DNA of 64,000 nt from Pyxicephalus adspersus (taxonomy: Eukaryota > Chordata > Amphibia > Anura > Pyxicephalidae): positions 67,671,661-67,735,660 of the forward strand of contig NC_092860.1 in NCBI RefSeq assembly GCF_032062135.1, written 5' to 3'. Under the pieces are notes generated by a model that was not told the DNA's origin, ran no database searches, and saw nothing but the letters and a program-made list of their open reading frames with translations. This document shows, one piece after another, positions 11,649 to 22,722 of this stretch. The translations under genes and the position numbers were made by a program. The stretch's first letter is position 1, and every line of letters begins with the position of its first letter.

Positions 11649-11801
11649 GGGTCTATTTAAAAGCAGTGAATCTGAAATTTACTGAAACATTCTCTGGTGG
11701 AGAATCAATCACTGCCATTGAAAACAAATGGACCTAAAAGGTTCTCCACCAAAGAGTGTTTTAATGACCATCAATGACTGTCACTGGTTTATAAATAGAG
11801 T
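11649..11801 (+). mobile_element. Small palindromic MITE, copy 1
   Basis: The left end reads GTCTATTTAAAAGCAGTGAA and the right end CACTGGTTTATAAATAGA, imperfect inverted repeats around a non-coding centre containing TGGTGGAGAATCAATCACTG. The same ends (TCTATTTATAAA...TTTATAAATAGA) define the shorter copy at 41710-41784, which supports a mobile family. Superfamily unknown. Confidence 0.6.
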
Positions 11802-12199
11802 AACAAAGAGTCAAAACATTAAACAGCAAAGTACTTATATATCTAGACTAAAAACAGAATTTTCTCTACTGTTTTACTGTATTACACGTGTTGGCTATTT
11901 TGGATGCCCTTTTTAGATAGGAAACAATACATTATAAAGTGACCACTATTATCACTAAAAGTTCATGTAAAAAAAAATCACTTAAAGTACAAAAGCCATA
12001 TTGCATTTTTCCAGTGTTAACACAAGACTGTACTGAGTATCACTGAAAATTTTTAATTACAAGTATATATCTGTATTTACAAGTATATCAAGAATTAAAT
12101 GCTAACCACCAAAATACTGTACCAAAATAACCACCACCACGAAAAAGTCCTCACGTTTAAAACTGAAAAAGTGCCTTGAAGATGTTTTCTATACTTTCA

Positions 12200-12690
12200 G
12201 GTTCTACCAGGTGATAAGTTATAGCATCTTATTTTAGCCGGGCAGGAGGACACAAAAGAAGCGGAGCTGAGGACTTTATGCAAAACACCAGCAAAACTTG
12301 AGCATCGCTTTGAAGAAGACTTTTGAGTTCGACTTTTGAGATCACGATGGTGAGCTTTGCTGTCCCAAGAAAAACGAGTTCAAGAGAGATGAAGTTATGT
12401 GTTTTCAATTCAGTGTACGTCACATCCCCCTCCAGAAACCACGGATTGAAGGTGACCAAACAGTCTTGCAGAAGACTGTTTTTTACAGAACTGTGTGTTT
12501 TGAATGCCTAATTTGTAAAACTATTGTAATGCTTATTTAAATTTTGTAAATGTTGGCTGTTTTTACTGCTTACAGAAATTTTACTTTTTTATGATTTTTA
12601 TTTTGTATGGTTACATTTTCTTTTTATCTGTGTTTGTTTTTATATGAATCCAAATGTCAACAATAATTAAAATGATATTTTGTTCAAACT
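12200..12690 (+). other. Possible terminal exon or non-coding transcript segment
   Basis: A 3' splice-site-like TTCTATACTTTCAG ends at about 12200. After it comes a block of balanced composition, then a T-rich tail with ATTAAA near 12667. A second acceptor-like CTTATTTTAG ends at 12237; from there short frames remain open (one ends FMQNTSKT and stop). A GTGAGC donor-like site follows ATG at about 12350. All three frames from the first acceptor stop early, so an internal coding exon is excluded. No protein homology is recognised. A terminal exon with 3' UTR, a lncRNA exon or an old retrocopy are all possible. Confidence 0.3.
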
Positions 12691-12855
12691 ATCTTAAAAA
12701 AAGACAAAGTTGTCCATTCAATATCTTTGTTGCTATGAGGAGAACTGCTGTTTTTGTACAGTGACTGGTATTACTTGTGACAGGAACTGAGGATTGAGTT
12801 CCAAATTGGGCCACAGAAAGCCAAAAAAAGATTTTATTAGGCTTTTTCTTCCAAT

Positions 12856-12880
12856 AAAAAAAAAAAAAAAAAAAAAAAAA
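12856..12880 (+). repeat. Poly(A) run
   Basis: This is an uninterrupted A homopolymer of about 25 bases. It could be the tail of an old retroposed sequence, but no LINE or SINE body is recognisable immediately upstream. Confidence 0.85.
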
Positions 12881-13979
12881 TTTCATGTATAGCAAAATAA
12901 ATGTAGGTCCCTTAATTGGCAAAATTATCAATAGATTGCCAAATCCCTAGAATAACATATTTCACCAAACAACAGAGAAATACCTTTCTTGACCATCTGG
13001 ATAAAGAAGGAATTAAAAAGTAGGGAGTTCCTGCCAAATTTATGTTGAAAAATACTAAATTGTATTCAATATCATTACAAAAATATTTCAAAAACAGACA
13101 AATTTAAAAAAAAAAAAAAACAATAAACATAGTCCGACACCATACAACAGCACATCTAAATAAATTGGTAATTGGATATCAAAGTTTCCCAACACAATTT
13201 GCGGATGAAACTGCTTCTTCAAAGATAGAGAGCAAAATACCTGGTTGAATGAAGAAAACATAAGAACATCAAGTCAATATCCCTGACTCTACATGAGTAA
13301 AACATATGCTGTTTACCCTTAATGATGATCAAACATACATGTGCCAAGATCAGTCTCAAAAACATGATGAACATCAGCAGTGTAAACAAAGATATTGTTA
13401 AGACTAATTCCAAAACCACCTTTAAAAAATAACATACCATAGACTGTATTAACATTTCTTATTTTAAAAAGTGTCTCATTTAGGGTTATTTATCAAGACA
13501 AAGAAGAGTTATATAATGCTCTGTGGATCAAGGGTAGATTTTGCAAAAGGGGACTTCAAATTTACAATAAATTCAGTCAATAAACAAATAATTGTTGAAC
13601 AAAAAGTAACAATCTAAAGTAAAAATTACACTATTGAAATCCATGGTATCGAAAGAATTTATTTTACCCCATTCATTATAAGGCAACAAATCCACTGAAA
13701 GCAATATGGCTTTCTAGATGTGTCTCAGAGCTTTGTTCAGCTCAATACTACACCGGCGTTCATCCATCACTGACAGGCATGCCATGTAGAAATGGCATTA
13801 CATGCACTCTCCCCATCCCTTGATACTTCAGCCTACCCCACCCCGATCAGAGCCTTCGCATCATAGGAACACAAACCCCGGAGCAGAAGGAAAACACACA
13901 TAACAAGCTGAAAAGTCGTTGAAGGTGCACATTCATGGTGTCAGTTTTTTCTGAGATAGCGGCTGTCTCGTTAAAGGAG

Positions 13980-14180
13980 TCAAAGAATACCAAAAAAGAA
14001 AAGTACGGGACTTTTAAGGCACTGCCTAAACAACTTTTATTTATAATTTACATTAAAAGTTCTTATAAAATCATACCTAGCATCAAACAATACCAAAAAT
14101 CTTAAAATGATTGTATCCAGTCTCACATATACATAGAGTTTGACACATTTCGTGGATTCTCTCTGTTTTTTCAGGAGTCA
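13980..14180 (-). mobile_element. MITE fragment related to 17218-17519
   Basis: This piece shares the order GGGACTTTTAAGGCA, a CTTTTATTTATAATTTACATT block, AGCATCAAA, and finally GACACATTTCG...TTTTTTCAGG with the MITE at 17.2 kb. The far inverted repeat is not found, so it is truncated. It lies inside the long-arm element. Confidence 0.5.
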
Positions 14181-14472
14181 AATGTAAGATAATGAATACT
14201 TTGTTAGTACAAAATTACATTGAATACTTGTACCTCCTCCACAGTCCTTCAAAATTAGGACGCACGTGGGAAGATCAGGCCAAACTCAAACCATACATTG
14301 TTTTAAAGGACTTCAATTTGTCCAAATAGTGTTTGTGATGCTTTGCAATATGTTACAAACAACCTGGATACAGAATATCAACAGTATAATTGTGTGTAGT
14401 ATATTTGGATACATAACAAATTGATATTATTATACCCGGAACATAACACATATTATAATATGGTAAGACCAA

Positions 14473-14476
<4 letters not shown>

Positions 14477-14518
<42 letters not shown>
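14477..14518 (+). repeat. (TA)n microsatellite
   Basis: About 21 TA units sit just inside the right arm of the long-inverted-repeat element. The antisense run of Tyr-Ile codons in a short open frame here is an artefact of the repeat. Confidence 0.95.
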
Positions 14519-14522
<4 letters not shown>

Positions 14523-14991
14523 GTCTGCTTTTGTTGCTGACAACCATCCAAAGTTTTTTATATTGATCTTGGTATGCTTCAGCACATGTATGGTTGATCA
14601 TCAAAAAGGGTAAATGGAATTTATTCTACTCAAGTGTGATCCTAGAGTTAGGTGTTGACATGATATTTACTTGATGGGCTTATGCTTTCTTTAACCAGCT
14701 ACCTGGTGGATCAACCAGTTGTTTTGCTATCAATTCCCTAAAGAAGCAATTTACTCAGCAAAACGTGTTGGAAAACTTTGATATCCAATTACTAATTTAT
14801 TCAGATGTGTTGTTGTATGGTGCCAAAATATGTTTAAAGGTGGCATTCTTTTTTCATTTGTCTGTTTTGGAAATGTTTTTGAGATGATGTTGAATATTTT
14901 TTTTTTAAATATATATTTGCCAGGAATTCCCTACTTTTTAATTCCTTCTTTGTCCAGATGGTCAAGAAAGGTATTTCTGTGTTGTTTGATT

Positions 14992-16235
14992 AAAAAAACT
15001 TTTGAAGTATGGTATAGTTTATCAGTGGCTGGAATTCTAATTCTTTCATGTTGTTGGAATTTTGAACAAGTATGGATTGCTGCTTAGTTTTTGTCTTGGT
15101 AACAATTCGCTGGATCAAATAGAGAGTTTACATGCTTCACAGGGAAACAGCAATGAAAACTTAACTATGGTTCTAATCTTTCTCACAATCTTAAAACTCA
15201 CAAAAAAGTGTTGGCTAATAAAACACTTTAAATTATACATATGGTAACCTGGAAGATTTTTCAAACTTTTTAGGTGTACCAGTGTGCACTGGCCTATCCT
15301 ATTGCACTAAACATTATCAGCATTAACAGTTTTTTTTTAGGATGGGCTATGTAGGTTTATCAAACTAAACTCATCATTGTACTGTGCCCAAACATTCTAA
15401 CATATGCTGTAGCCTTTCACTTTTTTTTTATTTGTTTTATGTTGTCAGTTGTGCATGCATTTGCTCCTCTACCATTACAAGGACGAAATAATTCACTAAA
15501 ATTTACTTTCACAGGTTTGCCTGTTTGCATTTTATTATATTATATTGACTTTCATTTAACATTTTTATTTTATACCATAAAGAAAAGAATGTCATCTTAT
15601 ATCATATACCAGCAAATATATACCATCTTGTTATTGGTAAATGAATATGGTTTTACGTGTGTTTCAGCTGTAACATGTGAAAAGCAAATGCATGCAAAAT
15701 CATGATCATTGATAATTAATCATGATAATTAATTACTAATCATAACCAAAATTACATAATGGTGGTTAGTGATTTAAAAGCAGTCAAGCCTTCAAAGAAT
15801 ACCATGTTTTTGGCATTTTGAGGTCCTGTTAAGTAGCATGTGTATTGTGGATCTTTCCATAATGTTATGTTGCTAAAAACAAACCAGTTTGATTCAGATA
15901 TCCCTTGCTGGCATCAGACAGACAACAAACGAAAAGGCTGGCTGATATACAGGGAAACTCTTGCTAAGCCATGACTCACATATGTAGAAAAGTCATAACA
16001 ATTATCTACTGGTATTAATTTCCAAAACACAGCTGCCAATATAATGCCTAAAATGTGTTTATATTTCTACTATAGATACAGCAGCTATCCTATTACTATG
16101 CCTGCATAATCATATTTCCTGGAAAAGTGTGTTGGGGTGGTATGTTCTTTTGCATGTTCTCACCTTATAAATATTAGGCTTACTGTAGACAGCCAGTTAT
16201 TGCTATTACACATAATAATTTAGTATGGAAGAAAA
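14992..16235. other. No gene seen
   Basis: AT-rich sequence with several short open frames (15062-15247, 15439-15705) that show no domain, no codon structure and no repeat support. There is a small direct repeat of ATAATTAAT around 15712-15735. Confidence 0.5.
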
Positions 16236-16565
16236 ACCTGAAGGCGTGCTTTTTTTCAGTCGGAAGCAACTCTGCTCTTCACGTGCTTCTGAGGTTGGTT
16301 TCCTTTCTGCTGGAGCCAAAAAGGGGATGATTACACAGAATGGCAGCTCCTTCTAGGTGAATAATGAAGTCTGTAGAGCCTGTCAACACGAAACACACCT
16401 TCCTAGCACGAGCTGTGTTAATTGCTGTAATCAAGGTCTCCCCTCCTTCAGGCAAGTTCTACCCATTTTATTAATAATCATAAATTATGTCTCCATGGTT
16501 TTGCTTGCACATCTATGGCAACAGAGTGATTAACTTCAGGTGTGTAAAACAGAGAAAGGAGCCTG
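16236..16565. promoter_or_regulatory. Candidate conserved non-coding element
   Basis: This block is non-repetitive and of more balanced composition than its flanks. It carries homeobox-type cores (GTTAATTGCTGTAATCAAGG, TTAATAATCATAAATTATG) and a CACGTG E-box-like word (TTCACGTGCTTC). There is no open frame. The look is that of a vertebrate developmental enhancer, but this is inference without alignment. Confidence 0.25.
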
Positions 16566-17217
16566 GTTTCCAAAGTGAATTGTGTATTTCTCACAATATT
16601 CTTTCTTGCATCCTGGCTCCAAGCAACGCCAGTTATGAGGATCAATGAGCAAGAGGTTAAGTAAAATAAAATAGTAGAAATGTTTACATAAAAGCTAAAT
16701 ATACCTAAAGCTAAATTTCAGATATAAAAATACACTAGTTAATTCAGTTTTGTTTCCATTTGAAAATAATTACATGTATTTTAAAGTTTAACTGGTGTAG
16801 GTGTTCCCTTTGCACTTGAACTAGGAGGCAGAAGGGAAGAATTAGAAAGTCAATAAAATGTTCTAAATGCAATTGTGCTGACAGGAGCAGAAAGCAGAGA
16901 GGTCACCTCATCAGTCTGCAACTGTTTCTTAACTATTTAGTGTATTATCTGCTTCAGGGTTCAAAATGTTGTGCATTCAGAGATGCTCCTCTGCATACCT
17001 AAGGTATAACAAATAGTTACTTGAGTTACTGTTGCCCGTTATTCTATCAGCTTGAACCAGTCTGGTCATTGTCTTCTGACCTCTAGCTTCAACCAGGCAT
17101 TTTCAACAAAAGAATTGATTAGTCACAAATAGGAATTTGTTGTACAATGGTTTTAACTAAAAGAAAGGCTGTATAGGCCTGCCATGGGTAAAGTTGTATA
17201 TATATGGGTAAAGTTAT

Positions 17218-17519
17218 TTGGAGTGTACAGACATAAAGGGACTTTAAAGGCATCTCATAAAATCCTTATCACATTTATTTCTCATAGTTAAAAAGTAACA
17301 TTAAAATACAATTTAGCATCAAAGAAGAACAATTGCAACAACCATATATTTAGTATCCTTGTACTGCATTATACATAGATGAGTATAACAATATCCTAAA
17401 GGTGTATCATATTCTCACAGGTTTTATCATGTATTGACACGTTTCGCAGTCAGAAACTGCTTCATCAGGGATTTTATGAGATGCCTTTAAAGTCCCTTTA
17501 TGTCTGTACACTCCAAATA
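17218..17519. mobile_element. 302 bp MITE with about 50 bp TIRs
   Basis: TTGGAGTGTACAGACATAAA at the left end is matched by TTTATGTCTGTACACTCCAA at the right end. The inverted repeat continues through GGGACTTTAAAGGCATCTC and ATAAAATCC, nearly perfect for about 50 bp. The centre is AT-rich and non-coding. Read minus, the motif CTGATGAAGCAG-loop-CTGCGAAACGTGTC lies immediately inside the TIR. The high TIR identity suggests a fairly recent insertion. Confidence 0.85.
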
Positions 17520-18611
17520 CATTTTCAACGAAAGAACTAGTGTTCGCTGCATTTTATCCCTTTTTCAGACCATTTGCTGTAAACTCTAGAGATGGTTGTG
17601 TATAAAAATCCCAGATGAACAGCAGTTTCAAAAATATTGCCTAGCACCAACAACCATGTCATGTTCAAAGTCACTTAAATCACCTTTCCTCCCGATTCTG
17701 CTGCTCAGTTTGAACTTCAGCAGATCATATTAAAGTCTCCACATGTCTAAATAAATATGGATATTTGCGTTTAACAGGTGTATCTAATAAAGTGGCTGAA
17801 TGGTGATCGCATAAATTACAAAAATAAATAAAACTTACAAAAAATTAGAAATAGCTACTGTTAATTCAATTAAAAAAAAAGATACCCCATGGTATTTAAC
17901 AAGACATATAAGGAGTGCTGAACTTGTTTGTTGGTGCAAAAAAAAAAAAATGAAATGTGATAGTAAAATATCAAACCTCTTGTTATTTATTTTCATGCAT
18001 ATACAATGGTAAAGAAAAATGCTGCTTTATTTTCACAGCTACGTCTGAGTATGTTTAATATCCTGCATGTGTGTGTTACTTTCTGTCTGGACATTTCATA
18101 AGGTCTACAGTAGAGTTAATGATGAACAATTTGTCCTTTGTATTTTGTTCATGGTTCATTTATTGACACCTTACTGTCTTTGCAATGATCCAGCACTGTC
18201 AAATTAACCAATAAAATGGCACTACTGAAGAAAGTAGACATCTCAGGCTATATAACAAGAGGTATATTGTACAACTAACATGTTAATTCAGCTGTCATTT
18301 TCTCGCAAACACAGCATGGTTTTTAGGAAGAGTATTGCAACAGTTTTAGTTACATTGATGGAGTAAGAGGATACCTCACAAGTATGTGTTACGTTCTGTC
18401 TGAATATTTTAGTTTATTGAGTCTAGTATAATGATTTAAAATGTGCCTTTTAAAGCTGCAATTTTGTATAGGTTATTTTCTGACATCATACACATTTGCT
18501 ATATGTCACACTGCAAATATAGGGACTACTATCTACAAATACATAAGATCACACACTACGAGCACTGCTACTACATATATAAGAAAACTTGCCCCGTCTT
18601 TTGATATTTTG

Positions 18612-18645
<34 letters not shown>

Positions 18646-18648
18646 TAT
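18612..18648 (+). repeat. (TA)n microsatellite
   Basis: A TA dinucleotide array of about 18 units, followed by an imperfect CATATATATG. Confidence 0.95.
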
Positions 18649-20774
18649 GCTTGTCCCACAAACAAAGTCACTAATGCTGAATCAATATAAAGACTGGGAT
18701 GTGCAGAACCCCAATTGGCTCATTAAACACTAATATAACAATTCATTCTTTTGATTTTTTTCCATGGACCCCCAATGCAAGAATGACAACCAATGCAAAG
18801 GGGGGCTTCTTTTTCTGACCACCAATCTCTGGGGACATTTTTCTCCTAAACACCAAAGAAGGGTCACTTTTTCCACTGACCATCAATTTTATAGTGATAA
18901 TGATTTTGTCATAAAAACTGGGAGAGTGTTAAAAAATTATCAACACTGGGTGTTAAATTTGCTAATAATTCTGCATTGTTTTATTTCTTACTATATCAAT
19001 AACTTACTTATACAATAATGGAATTAATGGGTGGATGATATTTAAATTCATAGCAGGGGTGAATAAAATTTTTTTAAGGGTCATAAAGTATAGTCATAAA
19101 GTGTACAAAATGCTAATTTGAAAAATGATTCCTTAGCAGGTGTGCTGCAGTAGCAGATGTGTAGGAACTTGAAACACTTATACTGTAAAAAAAATGAATT
19201 GTTGCCACACTTAAAATGTATTATCAGTAGTTTCAGCAACAGAAAAAATTATCTGTGGCTACACAGGGGTTTTGAAGCACAAACAAAATTCTGTCTCTGT
19301 TCTTGTCTCATTTTAACAAATAACAATGGCATCTTCTAAGATCAGTTAAAAACATTTGCAGAATCAGGTAAAAGCCACACTGTCCCACATTGTGTTTTTA
19401 ATGAGATGGTCCCTGGGAAAGAATCTTTATTTTTTTAAAGATTATTGCCTAATAATAAAAAAATGTACAAAGCTAAAATTGATTTTTCTTATAGTATAGG
19501 TTAATGCTTGTGTTTTCAAGAAGGACAGATATATATACAAACATAAAGGGAGCCTGTTATGATAACAATATTGAAGCATTTACTTGTGTCTGTCTGATCT
19601 TTCTTCTTTATCCTTGCCAACTACTGATTAGTAAGTTATTGAGCTTGAATAGGCAGTAATACCTGTGACACCAGGTGTTCTATTTGTTTGCTACGGTTTA
19701 GCGACTTAGAAATAAAGTCACCCTATTGTCAGTTTACTCTTTTAAGCTTGCAGATATCATTGGATTTTATGAACGTAGCACATATTGGACCTTCTAATTT
19801 ACTGTTTTTTTTTTAATAAACAGCTCTGTACTTCTCTTCTCTGTACTTTTTCTTGTTGTTCTCTGTTGTACCACCAAAACTTCCAGGAGTTTTGAAGATT
19901 TCTTCGACAGCTTGGGAGTTTGTACTTTCAAAAACATGTCATCGGGTAGCTCCTATATTTCATTTCTAACAGTTTGCCTTTTGGAGAACAACAGATTGCC
20001 TTGGATAATCAATGTTAATGTAAACACAGAAAAAAAGCTAATTAAAAATAGTAAGTGTTGGACCCTATGCTTTTTTATAGGGCCGTGGTCCAAGACATGT
20101 CTCTGTTCCTGACTGATAATGCCATGTGTGTACATACTAGCCATGTATCAAGGGAATTCGGATTCCATGCAAAGGACCACGGAAGAGTGTAACAAACATC
20201 AAATGCGTGGCATGACAGTTGAAGGCAACATTGTTCAAATGTTTTAGTTTTTTGCTTTTCCCTAAGGACCAGTTTGGAAAAGTTTGCAAATTTTTGGGAT
20301 CTGGTAAACTCTCCACCTAATTGATTCTTATAATAAATATATTAACATATCTGCTTTCACTGTTTTTATAAGGTAGAATTTATTGAGATTTTAAAATAAA
20401 ATTGCCTTTTTAATGTAAGTACTAGTACTATTAATATTGATTTAAGTTACATGATACATTACTACTATGCCCTTTATCTAACTTAACAAAGTTAGCAGAA
20501 TTACTAATATTCTGTTCATAACCTTATAGTAAAGTCCTACTTTTCATCATCTTTATCTCAGCAACGAGAAAGGAGCCTGGCAAATCAAGGAAAACACATT
20601 TGTCACTAAATTCTGACTTTTAGCTTAGCTCAAAGCAATACCAGACCTATCTGGAATATATCTATATCACATTAGTTTGGGGTAGCAAAGACAACAAGTT
20701 GGAAATGGTTGAAGTTTAGAAAAGATGTAAGATGTTTCTGATACTTCCATTAGATCCAGATCATCAAATGCATA

Positions 20775-20850
20775 GATAATGCACAAAATATTTTAAATTC
20801 TTTAAAGTTAATAATGCACAAAATATTTTAAATACTTTAAAGTTAATCCA
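20775..20850 (+). repeat. Tandem duplication of about 36 bp
   Basis: AATGCACAAAATATTTTAAA occurs twice in a row, each time followed by a (T/A)CTTTAAAGTTAAT segment. The two units differ at one or two bases, which indicates a recent tandem duplication. Confidence 0.9.
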
Positions 20851-21289
20851 AAATATTTCTTAGACCTAGGATTGATCAATTATACATGATTTGAGAGAAA
20901 TGTTCTATTATATTTGTTTTAATTTGTATTTTTTGTGCACAATGTGCCCAGTCTCTTTGCATGTATCAAAATGTGTGTGGCCTGAATGTTCAATGGCAAA
21001 TATAATATTTAATTATGTCAATTTTTTTTTAGTGCTCAATTGAGACAATTAAGCATTTACCATAAACCCAGCATACAGAAATAGAGGTTCATACACATGA
21101 TAAAAACATTATTAATGATAAAAAATAATAATACGTTTTGATAAGAAGCACCGAAATTAAAGGATTTTTTCTTACACACAAACACCATCTAGTGTTTTGC
21201 TAACATGCTTTGGTAACTTTATTTTAAGTATTTAGTATGTTTTAGATTTTTTTTTGTAGTATATGCTGTATGTGTAGTCCTACTTTGAT

Positions 21290-21785
21290 TTAGCACTTTA
21301 AGGGTTAAAACCTAGTAAATTCTGGATAGTTCTAGAAAACTTAGTTTGATGGGAGTGATGGTTGGCTGTCTATTGCTGTAGAAGAGGTATGTCCATTTGC
21401 TGCCATGGTGGACCAACCTTGTGGCCTATAGCATATTTAAGTACCTTTTAGCCATGGAGTGCTGACATAGTAAGAAGACATGGTGGCCCTGAAGGCATCT
21501 GAGGTCTAGCTAGGCCAGGGCCTGAAACTTCAACTCAAAAAACAGGATCCTGTAGGTGATTGAATTCTGGACTGGGACTTGGTGGGGAAAGTCAACTATG
21601 ATACTGGAAATACTATCATCCCCTGGAGCTTTATAAGAATGCCAATTGTATTGGGAATGTAATATATTGCAAGAAAGTGAAACATGTTCTTTTACCACTC
21701 TGCTGCTCTCTCCAGTGTTGGTCTTTCAATAAACCCTTTAAAAATGAGACCCGCAAGCCTATATGATTTTTTTTTGTTACAACTA
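21290..21785 (+). mobile_element. Possible solo LTR
   Basis: This is a balanced-composition block in AT-rich surroundings. It has a TATA-like CATATTTAAG at 21432, a canonical AATAAA at 21728-21733 and a terminal TGTTACA near 21781, in the order U3-R-U5. The left boundary and target duplication are unresolved and no internal retroviral sequence is adjacent. An alternative is a transcribed gene end. Confidence 0.35.
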
Positions 21786-22461
21786 GGAAGGGCTTGGGCA
21801 CAAAATGGCCGCCCTACAGGAATGAACACTACATATGTATGCACAGGATGATCCGATCTTTAGATGAAATAACAAGAATTAAAGGAATCAGAGTTTATGT
21901 CCTAAATCGGAGATCAATACCTATCCCTTACAATCAATCTCTTGGCCAATTTAGAAAGTAAAAATGATGATATCCTTATATATCTATAATAAATTATTTG
22001 TTCAGTGTATCTGCAGTGTATCTGCAATTATAGATGCAGCATTCTTGACAGTGTTGCAGCTAAGTATGGAGCAGTCCTGCAAGTCTTTGAAAAAGTCCTA
22101 TTTCAGGTTAATTATTTTTATATCTAATCACTGTGTGATCTGTGTGCATTTAATATATTATTTAATATATTCTTACAGCCTAATCAAACATTCAGTTATA
22201 AAAGGCTAACTCCATTCTAAATGCATGAAAACAAAAGGTGCTCAAAGTCCTATAGTTTAATTTCTTTGCTTTTGTGGAAAAGCCTGTCCCCTGTGAGCAC
22301 ACTTTGTTCCCTACATGTTCAGATAGATGAAAAAGCTCACCACTATGAGGTTTCCACTGTTCTACAGTTCAAAGGACTTTTGATAGAACTTTTGTTTTCT
22401 TAATCCACAGGTATTTTTTATACTACAGAAAACTACTCTAATATAGTCTAAAAAAAAAAAC

Positions 22462-22722
22462 TTAAAGCGGACCTAAACAAAAACTTTCACCTTACATAAA
22501 AAGGTAGACAACCCTATAAAAGGTAAAATTTATCTTCTTTTTGGGGGGAGGGGGCTTAAAACCCTTTTTTTAGTAAGAAATTTTGTGAGATAACATAGAT
22601 TATGTGGGTAACGTAGGAAGAAGACAGAACAAGGGTGCTTCCTCCACGCTTGGACGAAGGAGGATACCAGGACAACATAGGACACAATCCGGAAAAAGGT
22701 AAAGGTGAGATTTTTTTAAATT
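22462..22722 (+). mobile_element. TTAA-type MITE, copy 1 (truncated)
   Basis: It starts TTAAAGCGGACCTAAAC and runs through ACATAAAAAGGTAGACAACC, a G-run, GTAGGAAGAAG, GACAACATAGGACACAATCC and AAAGGTAAAG. This is the same order as the fuller copy at 24328-24804. The right TIR (GTTTAGTTCC...) is missing. Confidence 0.65.

Larger units (their letters stand above)
12964..14991. mobile_element. 2.0 kb element with about 430 bp inverted arms
   Basis: The left arm (12964 to about 13390) is the reverse complement of the right arm (about 14540-14991). Shared words include ACCATCTGGA, TAGGGAGTTCCTG/CAGGAATTCCCTA, TTGGATATCAAAGTTT and GATCATCA. The arms are diverged but continuous. The centre holds no transposase frame, so this is a non-autonomous foldback-type DNA element. 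Each arm contains one copy of the GAAGC-loop-AAACGTGTTGG motif, and a third copy lies in the centre. Confidence 0.65.
17520..21285. other. No gene seen; microsatellite and short duplications
   Basis: I scanned both strands. The stretch holds a (TA)n run at 18612-18648 and a 36 bp direct duplication at about 20775-20850. A small hairpin lies at 20059-20090, where GGACC...GGTCC encloses CCCTAT...ATAGGG. The 19.9-20.1 kb open frames on opposite strands are unsupported. No exon, domain or RNA gene is recognised. Confidence 0.5.

Noticed and set aside
17430..17472. Functional hammerhead ribozyme
   Set aside because: The CUGANGA and GAAA boxes are there, but one extra base sits before stem II, and I could not find a stem III partner ending in UH or a stem I pair near this copy. 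I kept it as a motif finding only.
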